Assembly (NCBI RefSeq): GCF_021155775.2
Contig: NC_060233.1
Span: 2,212,501 to 2,276,500 of the forward strand
DNA: 64,000 nt
Direction of reading: 5' to 3'
Source of the DNA: Neodiprion pinetum
Taxonomy: Eukaryota; Arthropoda; Insecta; Hymenoptera; Diprionidae
Under the pieces are notes generated by a model. That model was not told the DNA's origin. It saw only the letters and a list, made by a program, of their open reading frames with translations, and searched no databases. Each line of letters begins with the position of its first letter. Position 1 is the stretch's first letter. The position numbers and the translations under genes are program-made. Positions 38,701 through 51,100 of the stretch are shown in pieces.

Positions 38701-41680
38701 GTTTCCTGACTAATTGGACCACCAGGAACTCAGAAAATGCAGCAAAAAGAGCGTGGGATCAACAGCAGAGAAATGACGACGAAAAGATCACCAAGTGAAA
38801 AATGTGAAAAACTCATGTTCTGGTTTTCTGCCTGTAACTTTTGATCCGTTGCTCGCAGGGTATTGGGATTGTGCCCAATCGATTTTTCTCGCAAAGTTGC
38901 GTCGGAATAATGCACGAAAGAATTTATTCCAGCACTTTTCAAAATCGACAAAATTTTCGCCAAAAATGCAAAGGGGTTAGCCTTACTTTTTTCCTCATTT
39001 TTTGACCGAAAAATGACTGGTCTCGGATTCGATTTGTGTGACCATTTCCTGACTAATTGGACCACCAGGAACTCAGAAAACGCAGCGAAAAAAGCGTGAG
39101 ATCAACAGCAGAGAAATGAGAACGAAAAGACCACCAGCTGAAAAATGTGAACAACTCAGGTTCTGGTTTTCTGCCTGTAACTTTTGATCCGTTGCTCGCA
39201 GCGTATTGGGATTGTGCCCAATCGATTTTTCTCGCAAAGTTGCGTCGGAATAATGCACGAAAGAATTTATTTCAGCACTTTTCAAAATCGACAAAATTTT
39301 CGCCAAAAATGCAAAGGGGTTAGCCTTACTTTTTTCCTCATTTTTTGACCGAAAAATGACTGGTCTCGGATTCGATTTGTGTGACCATTTCTTGACTAAT
39401 TGGACAACCAGGAACTCAGAAAACGCAGCAAAAAGAGCGTGGGATCAACAGCAGAGAAATGACGATGAAAAGATCACCAGCTGAAAAATGTGAAAAACTC
39501 AGGTTTTGGTTTTCTGCCTGTAACTTTTGATCCGTTGCTCGCAGCGTATTGGAGTTGTGCCCAATCGATTTCTCTCGCAAAGTTACGTCGGAATAATGCA
39601 CGAAAGAATTTATTCCAGCACTTTTCAAAGTTGCCAAAATTTTCGCCAAAAATGCAAAGGGGTTAGCCTTACTCTTTTCCTCATTTTTTGACCGAAAAAT
39701 GATTGGTGTCGGATTCGATTTGTGTGACCGTTTCCTGACTAATTGGACCACCAGGAACTCAGAAAACGCAGCAAAAAGAGCGTGGGATCAACAGCAGAGA
39801 AATGACGATGAAAAGATCACCAGCTGAAAAATGTGAAAAACTCAGGTTTTGGTTTTCTGCCTGTAACTTTTGATCCGTTGCTCGCAGCGTATTGGGATTG
39901 TGCCCAATCGATTTTTCTCGCAAAGTTGCGTCGGAATAATGCACGAAAGAATTTATTCCAGCACTTTTCAAAGTTGCCAAAATTTTCGCCAAAAATGCAA
40001 AGAGGTTAGCCTTACTTTTTTCCTCATTTTTTGACGGAAAAATGATTAGTGTCGGATTCGATCTGTGTGACCGTTTCCTGACTAATTGGACCACCAGGAA
40101 CTCAGAAAACGCAGCGAAAACAGCGTGAGATCAACAGCAGAGAAATGAGAACGAAAAGATCACCAGCTGAAAAATGTGAAAAACTCAGGTTCTGGTTTTC
40201 TGCCTGTAACTTTTGATCCGTTGCTCGCAGCGTATTGGGGTTGTGCCCAATCGATTTCTCTCGCAAAATTACGTCGAAATAATGCACGAAAGAATTTATT
40301 CCAGCACTTTTCAAAATCGCCAAAATTTTCGCCAAAAATGCAAGGGGTTAGCCTTACTCTTTTCCTCATTTTTTGACCGAAAAATGATTGGTGTCGGATT
40401 CGATTTGTGTGACCGTTTCCTGACCAATTGGACCACCAGGAACTCAGAAAACGCAGCAAAAAGAGCGTGGGATCAACAGCAGAGAAATGACGACGAAAAG
40501 ATCACCAAGTGAAAAATGTGAAAAACTCATGTTCTGGTTTTCTGCCTGTAACTTTTGATCCGTTGCTCGCAGGGTATTGGGATTGTGCCCAATCGATTTT
40601 TCTCGCAAAGTTGCGTCGGAATAATGCACGAAAGAATTTATTCCAGCACTTTTCAAAATCGACAAAATTTTCGCTAAAAATGCAAAGGGGTTAGCCTTAC
40701 TTTTTTCCTCAGTTTTTGACCGAAAAATGACTGGTCTCGGATTCGATTGGTGTGACCATTTCCTGACTAATTGGACCACCAGGAACTCAGAAAACGCAGC
40801 GAAAAAAGCGTGAGATCAACAGCAGAGAAATGAGAACGAAAAGACCACCAGCTGAAAAATGTGAACAACTCAGGTTCTGGTTTTCTGCCTGTAACTTTTG
40901 ATCCGTTGCTCGCAGCGTATTGGGATTGTGCCCAATCGATTTTTCTCGCAAAGTTGCGTCGGAATAATGCACGAAAGAATTTAATTCAGCACTTTTCAAA
41001 ATCGACATAATTTTCGCCAAAAATGCAAAGGGGTTAGCCTTACTTTTTTCCTCATTTTTTGACCGAAAAATGACTGGTCTCGGATTCGATTTGTGTGACC
41101 ATTTCTTGACTAATTGGACCACCAGTAACTCAGAAAACGCAGCGAAAAAAGCGTGAGATCAACAGCAGAGAAATGAGAACGAAAAGACCACCAGCTGAAA
41201 AATGTGAAAAACTCAGGTTCTGGTTTTCTGCCTGTAACTTTTGATCTGTTGCTCGCAGCGTATTGGGGTTGTGCCCAATCGATTTCTCTCGCAAAATTAC
41301 GTCGGAATAATGCACGAAAGAATTTATTCCAGCACGTTTCAAAATCGCCAAAATTTAGGCCAAAAATGCAAAGGGGTTAGCCTTACTTTCTTCCTCATTT
41401 TTTATCTCAAACATTTGATTTTTGTGACGTTTTCACGACTAATTAGACCCCCAGGAAAGCAGAAAACGCACCAAAACTAGCGTAGGACCAACGGGAGAGA
41501 AACTACAAAGCGGAGACCAGCAGCACAGAAATTGCGAAAATGAATCTTCAGTTTTTTCGCCGTAACTCTTGATGCGTTGCCCGCAGCGTATTCCGACTGC
41601 GCGCAATCGATTTTCCTTGAAAAATCACGCTGATATGCCGCGTGAAAGAATGGATTCTAGTATTTTTCAAAATTTTCGTA
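35755..41680. repeat. Satellite array, ~17 tandem copies of a 343-bp monomer
   Basis: The same segment recurs every 342-343 bp. Anchor phrases such as GTAACTTTTGATCCGTTGC, CCCAATCGATTT and GGTTAGCCTTACT repeat in each copy. Interior copies are very similar (single-base changes and a few 1-3 base deletions). The first copy differs slightly, and the last (about 41470-41680) is strongly diverged. This is the usual pattern of homogenised cores and decayed edges. Copies at 38388, 38730 and 39073 share private variants with those 1714 bp later (40102, 40444, 40787), as does 37702 with 39416, revealing a 5-monomer higher-order unit. The monomer is close to two nucleosome repeats in length. Confidence 0.97.
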
Positions 41681-41918
41681 CGTACATACGACTCGATCAA
41701 CTTTACAGATCTGAGACTTACAAACTTAAACCATTTTAGAAACGTGCTGAGATTTCTGCCATCTTCCTGAGAATCCAATGTCAATCTCAATAGTAATTAC
41801 ATCGCCACATAGCCAAAATGCTACCATGAAAATTTTTCGGTTCAATTCAATGCAAAACCATATTGCGTTGGCTATTGAATTTCGTCGCATGACATTGCGC
41901 AACCATCCCACCATGGTG

Positions 41919-42200
41919 ACTAGACGGACTAGAGGTAAGGAGGCCGAACGCATATGGCGGAATCGTCGAAAAGTGGATCGTGAAAGTAATGAAAGATCTT
42001 GTAGTTCGGGATGTATCCGCAAGCGATACCAGCGCCTGATTACGAATAGGATACATACGTGAGGATCGACGATTCAAAATCACCGCGCTGACGGAGCCCG
42101 CAGTTGTAGCGCTGCCAGGCGGGTACAATCCGCGGATCGTTCATCACTTTCACAGTTCATTTTGCCAGCATTGCGTTCGGCCTCCTTACCTCTAGTGTCC
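41919..42200. repeat. Imperfect inverted repeat, GC-rich, between satellite and GSTO
   Basis: The left arm (about 41919-41999) and the reverse complement of the right arm (about 42135-42200) share CTAGAGGTAAGGAGGCCGAA plus four further bases. They then match again with gaps, ending in GTGAAAGTAATGAAAGATC versus GTGAAAGTGATGAACGATC. About 135 bp separate the arms. A perfect 17-bp palindrome (CCACGGTC-G-GACCGTGG) follows at about 42209-42225. The block is visibly richer in GC than its surroundings. It could be a fold-back element, two inverted diverged copies of a promoter/first-exon module, or part of the GSTO promoter. Confidence 0.7.
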
Positions 42201-42442
42201 ATGCAACCCACGGTCGGACCGTGGCAATCGCGACTCCTACCACGGCAACCAACGTTACCGATCAGAGTCCGTCAGAGTCACTTGTCACCGGACCACGAGA
42301 GACGTGCATCGCATTTTTCGAACTAAACCTTCGCCAGTCTTTATTGTTAGAAATAATCTATCAAACAAATAGAACCGATACGGCATAAATTCTGAGAGTG
42401 AAATTTGTAGCTTCGCCGAATAGTTATTCGTACACTCAAAAC

Positions 42443-43808
42443 ATGAGTACGAAACATCTGAGTGTCGGTGAGTTAAATTGTAATAACTAACAAGTTCATA
42501 ATTGTAGTATTATCACGTACTCGTATGCCTGCAATCAAATCTAATCAACAGTTACCATTATGCGACTATCAATTTATTCATTCTCAGGATCTCAAGTCCC
42601 ACCCTTGGTACCTGGCAAGCTACGATTGTACAGCATGCGATTTTGCCCATTTGCCCAGAGGGTTCATCTTGTATTAGATGCTAAAAAAATTCCGTAAGCC
42701 ATATCGAAACATGCCTTATAACGTTATATGTAAATCTGATGCCGGCAATATTAATTGATAAAAGGCAAACGTCTGATCTGGTTTCACATAAATTACATCG
42801 CTTTATTTCTATGCTGAGCAACTTATAGTTGTAATCGTATTGAATATAATATATTTTTGGAATCCTTGTTTGCATTTGACATTCCTACTCAAGCTCCTTA
42901 ACTCTGATATTTTAGATATGACGTTGTCTACGTTAATTTAACACACAAGCCGGAATGGCTGGTGGAAAAAAATCCATTGAGTAAAGTTCCGCTGCTTGAA
43001 CTCAAAGAGGGAAATATTTTATACGAAAGTCTGATCATAGTGGATTACCTGGATGAGGCCTATCCGGAACACCGTCTATATCCAAAGGATCCTTTATTGA
43101 AGGCTCAAGAAAAGCTACTTATCGAAAGATTTGGTGCTATAATAGTACTTATGAACAAGGTACAACCAGAAATTCAGAAATTATTCAGAAATAATCATGG
43201 TGTATTGCATATTTGACAATCAATTCAGCTATTATACAAGTTCGCTATGTTTGTAATTCTTATCTTTTAAATTGCTCAAGGTCTATTATACCCCGACCAT
43301 GGAACGTGAGCAGTTTGTTGAGATTCTGAACGGCCTTGAAATCTTTGATAGAGAACTCGTTAGGAGAGGAACTCCATTCTTCGGTGGTAAACAACCTGGA
43401 ATGGTGGATCTGATGATATGGCCGTGGTGCGAGCGAGCAGATTTGATCAGGATTTTGAGGGGAGATCAGTTTGTCCTTCCTCGTGAACGAATACTCAGAC
43501 TGGTCGGTAAACAATATACAGTAATTAATAAACCTAAATCACTTAGCCCAGTAAACTACTTTTAGAACCTTCCGAAATCAAGGAATATATCTCATGATTC
43601 ATAGGAAGAAAATTCATACAAAAAAGAGCGTTCTCTATGTTAACAATTCTTTTGAGCATTGTGAATTTGAATTCAGCTGGAATGGAGAAGTGCGATGAAA
43701 GAAGACGAGGCTGTGAAAGGTAGTTATTTAGACGGAGAAACACATGCCAAGTTCATACGCAGTAGGCAAGCTGGCTCAGCCCAATACGACTTCCTTATTG
43801 CACAATGA
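42443..43808 (+). CDS. GSTO: Omega-class glutathione S-transferase, 242 aa
   Basis: Glutathione-dependent thiol transferase/dehydroascorbate reductase family. Exons: 42443-42467, 42588-42693, 42916-43159, 43281-43502, 43677-43808, phases consistent. The N-terminal thioredoxin fold has the omega active site MRFCPFAQRVHL with Cys28 as the catalytic thiol, then NPLSKVPLLEL (cis-Pro) and YESLIIVDYLDE (glutathione-binding E-S). The helical C-terminal domain includes FFGGKQPGMVDLMIWPW. The length fits the family (about 240). It is next to the satellite array, with PTGES2 (also a GST-fold protein) on the far side. Confidence 0.96.
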
Positions 43809-44445
43809 GTGCCTTTTGCGACGATGTACTACTGCTGATAATGAAATAATGTACTTATGCAATATTTTAATGAAATGGTAATTGGTTAACTAATTCATGT
43901 ATGTACATAATATTACATATACTTTATGGATACAAATATTCATTTTATTGTCAACTCTGTGATTATATGTGCGAAGTTCAGCTTATGTTTTCTGTATGGA
44001 TCCAGAATTGATCACTATTCCTTCTTCCCGCCACTAAAATAAATACGGACTTTTGTACAATATACTACATAAGCTTGCAATCATTTATTTTACATTATTC
44101 GGTATGACATTACAGACAGGACCATTTATTTGTTGCTGAATACTAATACGACTGATACCACCATTCCACCTGGCACCCGCAAAAGCAGCCTTCTCTCACT
44201 GGGGTCTCGTGTTCAGCAACGAATAAATGACCGTGTAGATTGCCCTGTAAAACTTAAAATACATGTAATAATAAAGTTGTAAAAAAGTATCAAATTTCCC
44301 TTTCTGTAATACTGTTTCTTCTAATAGATACGACAATGTCTTCTAGCAGCATTACTTTACTTCTCTCGTTTTAAATTATGTTCATAACAAAATTTCATTT
44401 TCGATCCAGTCTTGGTCAATCGACCAAAATTTTTCCAATATTTTT
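43809..44445. other. Tail-to-tail spacer, GSTO and CCDC167-like
   Basis: About 640 bp of AT-rich 3' UTR/intergenic sequence with no recognised gene. Confidence 0.4.
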
Positions 44446-44910
44446 TTATATGCCCCCATATATCATCGAATACAGTCCGAAAAGCAAGAAGCAAGCGAAC
44501 ACAAAGCTTGCTGCGATCATGAAAGACCTTGTATTTTCATGCCTCAGGTCCTTCAGCGCTTTCTGATTGGCCTCGAGTACATCCTTAACTTCCTCTAATT
44601 CCCTCTCTAGCCTGTTCCGATTTTCAATAGTCAGCAATTTTGTTCTTAGTTTTCTCTCAATCAGCTCAACCTTATGTAGCGAGGCTTCTAACGCTTCCTG
44701 AACAACCTCCATCTGAAAATGTAAGTTACTCATATAAGGTAATTACTGTACAAGTTAAACATTGATATTTCGTGCAAACTATCTCCCTTCATTAGCAATT
44801 AGGCACTGCATAGGAGTTATTATATTTTTCAACCAAACGTGTTGATAATAACAGTGAGATAAATATTTTACAAAAAATACCTCGCTTATGATCGTCTTTT
44901 GTTGCGACAT
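44446..44910 (-). CDS. CCDC167-like tail-anchored coiled-coil protein, 98 aa
   Basis: Two exons, 44910-44881 (MSQQKTIISE) and 44712-44446. An N-terminal coiled coil (residues ~11-75, with RNRLERELEEVKDVLEANQ) is followed by a conserved-looking LKDLRHENTRSFM. A single C-terminal hydrophobic helix (IAASFVFACFLLFGLYSMIY) ends the protein, so it is probably inserted tail-first into ER or mitochondrial membrane. Size and layout match the metazoan CCDC167 family (about 97 aa). The function of that family is unknown. It is divergent from the POLR1D-like gene, 520 bp away. Confidence 0.8.
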
Positions 44911-45430
44911 AGTGGAGTAAAACCAGGAATATTCAGATGCGGAGATTTGAAAAAAAATTTATTTTCTCTTCATATGTCGACCGGTATCAGCATCTAGGAA
45001 TGCTGTCCGTGAAACTCCACGTCGAATCAAATTTTGACAACACGAGTGGTGATCAGAGCTCATTCAAGAATGAGAAATTCACGATCAGGCCGCCCTCTTG
45101 TAAGTGAAAAACAAATGAAGACATGTATGTGTGGCATTGCCATCGGAATACTAGAGCTATGCATAACATCTGTTTACGTATTTCTAACCTAAAAAATACG
45201 CTCTTAATTATGACACGAAGAAATAAAGTTGTTTTTATACAACTTACGATCATGTAGCGTTGATTTTATAACACGTTCGATGATTCTTAAAACTCTCTGG
45301 TGTTGAACCGTCCAAAGAGGTTTCATCATTTCTCAGTAACGTGATGAATTTTAGTCAAGGAACAGAAAAAATATAATTCTAATTGTAAGTACTTTGGTGA
45401 CCAAAGAGCTTCAAAAATTATAATCAATCG
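44911..45430. promoter_or_regulatory. Presumed bidirectional promoter, CCDC167-like / POLR1D-like
   Basis: A 520-bp head-to-head interval between two small genes. No individual promoter element is distinctive enough to name. Confidence 0.35.
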
Positions 45431-45752
45431 ATGGATGAGGAGACGTTGAACAGGTAAGTAATTTTACATTTATCATAAATTTTGATCTTTCACTCGCTCT
45501 GCATACATTAATAAAATTATGCAATTGAACAACAGGCTTGCAGCCGAAGCGCTGATGGAAGAGGCAAAAGTTGGTGCTAGAAGAGCAGAAGTCATGGGTC
45601 CCAGTGGATGGATAAAACCAAAACATACAATAAACAAAAGATTTCTTCACTCAACACTTAGAAACGCGGTTCTCTCCAACAAGCATCATCCTGTACAAAA
45701 AGACAAATTGCCCGATGATCGTTGCAAAAGAGACAGTGACAATAACAAATGA
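45431..45752 (+). CDS. Small protein matching the alternative POLR1D product, 79 aa
   Basis: Two exons, 45431-45453 and 45536-45752. The core EALMEEAKVGARRAEVMGP followed by SGWIKPKHTINKRFL matches, as I recall it, the second human POLR1D isoform. That isoform shares only the first exon with the RNA polymerase I/III subunit and then reads LLKEAKRGKTRAETMGPMGW. The resemblance includes the invariant MGP-GW-NKRFL signature. It has no RPC19 dimerisation domain, so it is not the polymerase subunit itself. The C-terminal tail is Lys/Asp/Arg-rich. The function is unknown. Confidence 0.78.
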
Positions 45753-48108
45753 GATACAAGTGTTAAAGCCTATAGATTAATCATTCAATCAATCATTGAT
45801 TTAAAGCCTTCGATTATACGTTGTTCAGATTTTATTGTATATGGCAAAAACTGTATAAAATTTACAAGTGTGGTTTATATACATGTATACAAAGTCATTG
45901 TATAATATGCAAATTTTATTGTTACTTAACTTTGCTTAGGTAAAGCGGAATATCTATATCGTGTGTTATTCTATTGAATCACAAGATAAGAAGGAACTTA
46001 AATTTAAGCAAATTCTGCAACATAAAAATGCCACTGAATAATCACATCAACTAATAACTGGATACTTTATCATGAGGCGTCAGATCGATATTCTATGGGT
46101 ATCAAGAACGACCTAGTATTTGTGCAAAAGTCGAACAATTTTGTCACACAATTTATATTATTTAAAAATTATTCCGTCAATGATTTAGCAAATTTTGTAA
46201 GGAATAAAATTTGCAAAGTTATAATTTGTCGACTGATATAATTCTTAGATGTACGCACGATATTCGAAGAAAGAAAGGAAAGCAGTTCTGTTTGAAACAT
46301 TGGTGTATGTTATTTCTTTATCTGTTTTTTTTTTTTATTGTTATTATCATTATATTTAAATTTACATTTTTCAGGGATTTGAATTTCACAATTAGTTTGT
46401 CAAATGAAAATATCGGTAACAAAAATTGAATAAGTTTATCATTCAACCACCATTGACAAATGACACGTTGTGTTTAATTGAGTAATTAAAATATTTAATT
46501 ATTTCCACTGCATATCCGCAAAAAAGGAGAAAAAAAAAAATAAGAAAATAACATCATGTAATAAAATAAGAAATCCACACCACGTGATACAGTACACTGT
46601 TTTGTTTGTGAGCACCAATACCACTAAATATATAGGTATACTATTAACTGTAAGACATAGATTATTGATAATAAATTCCCATTTATAAAATTATATATAT
46701 ATATATAAATTTAAATATTAAAAATGTTTACTATTTTTTTTTTTTTTTTAGATCAGTTGTTTTGCATTGATAGGTTGCGTATATTGTAATATTGATTGAC
46801 TGTTCTATAACAATTTCCTTTCCCGTATTAATACAATCATCAACAAATTTTTCGTGATTTTGTTATTTTTTTTTTTGTACATACAAGGCAGGTCACTAGA
46901 AACGCATACACATAAGTATCTACGAAGTCCCTCTAGTAAGCAGAGTTGTTTATAAAAGAGAGAAGAAGCGATTTTCAATGTTCTTCACACGATAACATAG
47001 GTGTTTGATAAAAGTAAGGAAATTATATACGTATAACGAAGATATGGATAAGACAAGTGGATGGAGTTTGTGATCTAAAGATAATTTACGAGGAATTCGT
47101 AACCCCGGATAAAAAAGATTTCATTTTTTTTTTTTACAATTATGTCAGTGTATAATTGATATAGTAACTCTTTTCGAAAAACTTGAAGACAAGAATGCGA
47201 CAGAAAAAAAAAAACCAAAAAGTGTAAAAAAAACAACTACTAAATAACCAGTTATTTAATTACTTTGCATTTGATAAAATATTTTTAAAACAAAACCTGT
47301 CTGTGATATGAACTCGTCATCGTACTTTGATTCGTATACGAATAACGATTAATAAAATTAATGTTTAATGTACAAAGAAAAAAAAAAAAAACAAGATAAT
47401 AAGAGAGAGAGAGAGAGAGAGAGGTCATTGTGTGTAAAATACTATTATAATAATGAATACAATGTGTGGTATAATAATACCCTAAAACTGTTTTACAATA
47501 TATATATTTACAAGTAAAACTTATCTTCTATCATTTTTGATGTCAATTTTTTTCGTTTTTTTTTTTTTTTTTCCTATTCTCAACTTTGATATTCTTGCGT
47601 TTGGTTTTTATATATGCATAACATCGAATTCATTACCATGACATATAGTATACGTTTACATAACGATTGTTCAAATGATAAAGACTTACTGTCAATATTT
47701 CAATAATGACATAAGTGAGGCGAATTTAAACGTTTAACAAATTGTGCAACTTAAGATTCATGCCTAATAGACAATGACGGAAATAAACAAAAAAAAAAAA
47801 AAAAAAAAAACTTTCCAGTCTATGTTGATCTTTTTTTTTAATATTTTCCTACCTACAAAGAAAACAGCTTGTTTTGCATTGATAAAAAATACGTACATGT
47901 GTATAACAACATAAATGTATTTACATCAATCAACGTAATTGGTTAATTTCTATTCTCCTTCAGTTTACTATCGATTCGAAGAATGTTCAACTTGTTCGAT
48001 AGCAACAGTGTTGTTCTGATGTAAAGTCAGCAGAGGAAAAAATAACTATGAAAAAAAAGGGGGAAAAAAAGTAGAAAAAAAGAGCTTGCAGTAATTAATA
48101 TCACCGTG
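45753..48108. other. AT-rich convergent region with simple repeats
   Basis: 2.3 kb between the ends of the POLR1D-like gene and CPT1. It is rich in A and T runs, with a GA microsatellite at about 47404-47423 and an A run at about 47790. It is probably mostly CPT1 3' UTR. No coding or RNA gene was recognised. Confidence 0.4.
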
Positions 48109-51100
48109 TTACGCCGATCCGTTTTTATGCTGTTGTAATTTTTTATACTCGGTGAACAGATTCTTCATATCAGAAAGCGCTGTTTCTATCGCTACTGCAA
48201 ACCTTGCAGAGTTCTGAAAGAATATGAAATGAAATAGAGGAGAAAAAAAATGTATAGAAAATCGGTTAATAATTATAATTGGTCTAATAGTATTTGTAGA
48301 TAATAATATATTCATCGAACTTACCGTTTCGGGTGAACTGATCTTGCTCGAAATATGAAAGAAGAGAAAATCCTCTCCGGCAATTATGTAAGAAACGCCG
48401 TATCCATCGTCAGCTACCGGTCCAAATCCACCACCGGCAGATATACAATTTGGATATTTCTTCAAATCTAATCTGGAAGTTTGTCCATGGGGTGTCTGCG
48501 ATGTTGAGAGTCTCCATGGTTCGCTCAAGACTTCCTGTGTATGCATTTTGGGATAAAATGAGGCGTCATTACTTTTACTCCAAAAAGTGAAAGGCCGTTC
48601 GGCAACCGTATTTCGCAACATATTACCTTGAGGAATGGGGAATCGACTTCCAGGTACTTAGATACAACATACAGGCAGAACAAGTGACGATCTATTCCCT
48701 TGCCGCACATGGCGTCCTGGTAACCCAACTGATGACGAGCAGTAGCTGCAGCCAGCAATTTGTATCTCTGCTCAACCTACAGCCGTAAATATAAAGACAT
48801 ATTTTCTTAAAACTCGCAAGTTTCATTGAACAATAGAAATATAAATAAATAAACAAAAAAAAAAAAATTACTTTTTAACTTGTATGCAAAACTTACAGTC
48901 GCAGATTTATCTTCCATAGATTTAACCCAAGCTGCGGATTCGATGGTACAAGGTCGAACAGTTTCGGTTCTACCTTCCCTGAATAGCCTCGTCATTGAGG
49001 CTTCATAAGTTAGACTAAATTTACCAGCATCTCTATAATAAGCTAACTGAAGAGCCATTTGTATATAAGCATCCGGAGATACTCGACACAATTTCATGAA
49101 ACCTTTTCCATAAGCGTTGTGCATGTAGATTCTCAACTCTACGTCGTTCAATAGCTTCTCGGCAACCTGGAAATTAATAACTTATGTTTTATAGTGTGTT
49201 TGCGTGTTTGCAAGAGACACAAGGTTTACAGAAGGACCGATTTAAGCATCGAATCAAGTACTTGACACGATCCCTCACCAAATAAGAATTTTCAATAGCT
49301 TCCAAACATTTCGGACTCATGTCCCATTGAAGACGAACCGGAGCTGGACAAAATTCAGGAGTTCCGATTGTACGTCCATCTTCTCCGTATCTGTATTATA
49401 TGAAAGCAATGTTGAAAGAAAACCAGATGCAACGGTCGTTGTTTGAAATATTTACAATCATACCATCAAATTCAATTGATAATAAAACTTGATCATATAA
49501 AATGATTATATTATGTTGCAACGGTATTGTCGATTGAATTTGATCAATGGTATACGTGGATAATGGACCAAAAATTTACACAGTAACATTGTGTTTCTCT
49601 GATATTTTTGTATTATTAATCTTTGTCCACACGTTTAGGATCTTGAAATTAAATTGCACAAAACAAAATATTACCTGTAAAATTTTACTCCACAAATGTA
49701 AGTATTATTTCATATATAATTAAGGATGATAATGATGACGTGCAATATGCAAAGCAGATGAAACTATTTGCAATCCTCATCTCTCTGGTGCACATTCATA
49801 GTTTAATTTCTAACTCAGTTAGATTCAATCTACTCAAACATTCGCAACGCTGCACTAGCCATGCAAAAAAAAAAAAAACATGCCAAACTGGAGAAACGTA
49901 AATAATTAGAACCGAATACTAGATTAAAAAAAGAAGACATTATTAATTCCACTCGGTGGCAGCACAAAAAAAAAACTTCATCATAAATTGAAATTCATTG
50001 AAAATTGAATTGTAATAATGCTTGTTGCTGCTTCGGCAATCAAAGGGTTGAGAGATTGCATTATTTTAGTTATGATTAATTGATTGAAAAATCATTTCAA
50101 AGCTGTTGGCAATTTTCAACAAGCAGGTACAATTTAATAGTAAACTAATGATTTGGTGTAGCTTTGAAATGATTGAGCTGATAGCATGAGAACGAATATT
50201 ATTAATATTTACACACAAAACACAAAGACATTGGGTTAACGGCAGAGGTGAGACATTTAAATAGGTACGCCATTGAAAATGACTTACCCTTTGTATTATT
50301 ATGTCGAACGCAAGCACGACAAAACAAAAAAATTAACACAAGTTAAATTCACAAGTAATAAAGTATGTGCCCCAAATTTTTAAACTAATAACACCACCTC
50401 GGGGTGCGAACAAGAATACATTATTATCGGTGCGTTAGTTTCATTGTTATTATAGTTATCATTGTATTTAAAAAGTGTGAGCAACTTCGTTTTTAAATAA
50501 CAATTACCCATTCTCCGCTTCCGTAGCAACACAGTATTCCCATAGGTGTCCCATCACGGGAGCATCGGCCCTGGTAACCAGAAGATAGAAAAGAATTGTT
50601 TTTTTTTTTAAAAAGTTAAACCCAAACCGCTACTTTCTCTGTTTTTGAGTGTTTTCTTATTTTTTTTTTTTTTTTTTACAATTTATTAACACAAGTATGT
50701 AAAGTTAAAGCCGCCGTATTTAATTTAGTATTCTCAGCCAAATTCACCATTTAATGATGAAAAATGATCAGACAGCTAAAATTAAATGCAGATTAGCTGT
50801 AAATAATAATAATTACATGAAGAAAAAAAAAAAAAACAAGAAATTCAAAGAATGTTAAGGGGATAAAAAAATTTCACATATTGATATTAAAACCAGAGAT
50901 AGACATAACTTTTCACCTGATGAAGATTAAATTCAGAACGTAGTTAACTGTACAAGATTAAAATTTTGTTTATAAAAAAAAAAAAAAAAAATATCTTTCA
51001 ATTTTCTGAAAAAACATGTCTCGCTAAAGGTAAAAATTCTGTATTCCGTTAACATTCTTCACTTTACATATTATACGAATTTGAAGTTATATTATAAGGA

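Noticed and set aside
35743..41351. Many 60-111-aa frames on both strands in the satellite
   Set aside because: They recur with the 343-bp period, have no recognisable domain, and the monomer length breaks the frame between copies. They are treated as repeat sequence, not genes.
41778..42128. 93-98-aa frames on both strands around the inverted repeat
   Set aside because: They overlap each other, have no recognisable domain, and follow the GC-rich composition. Not supported as genes.
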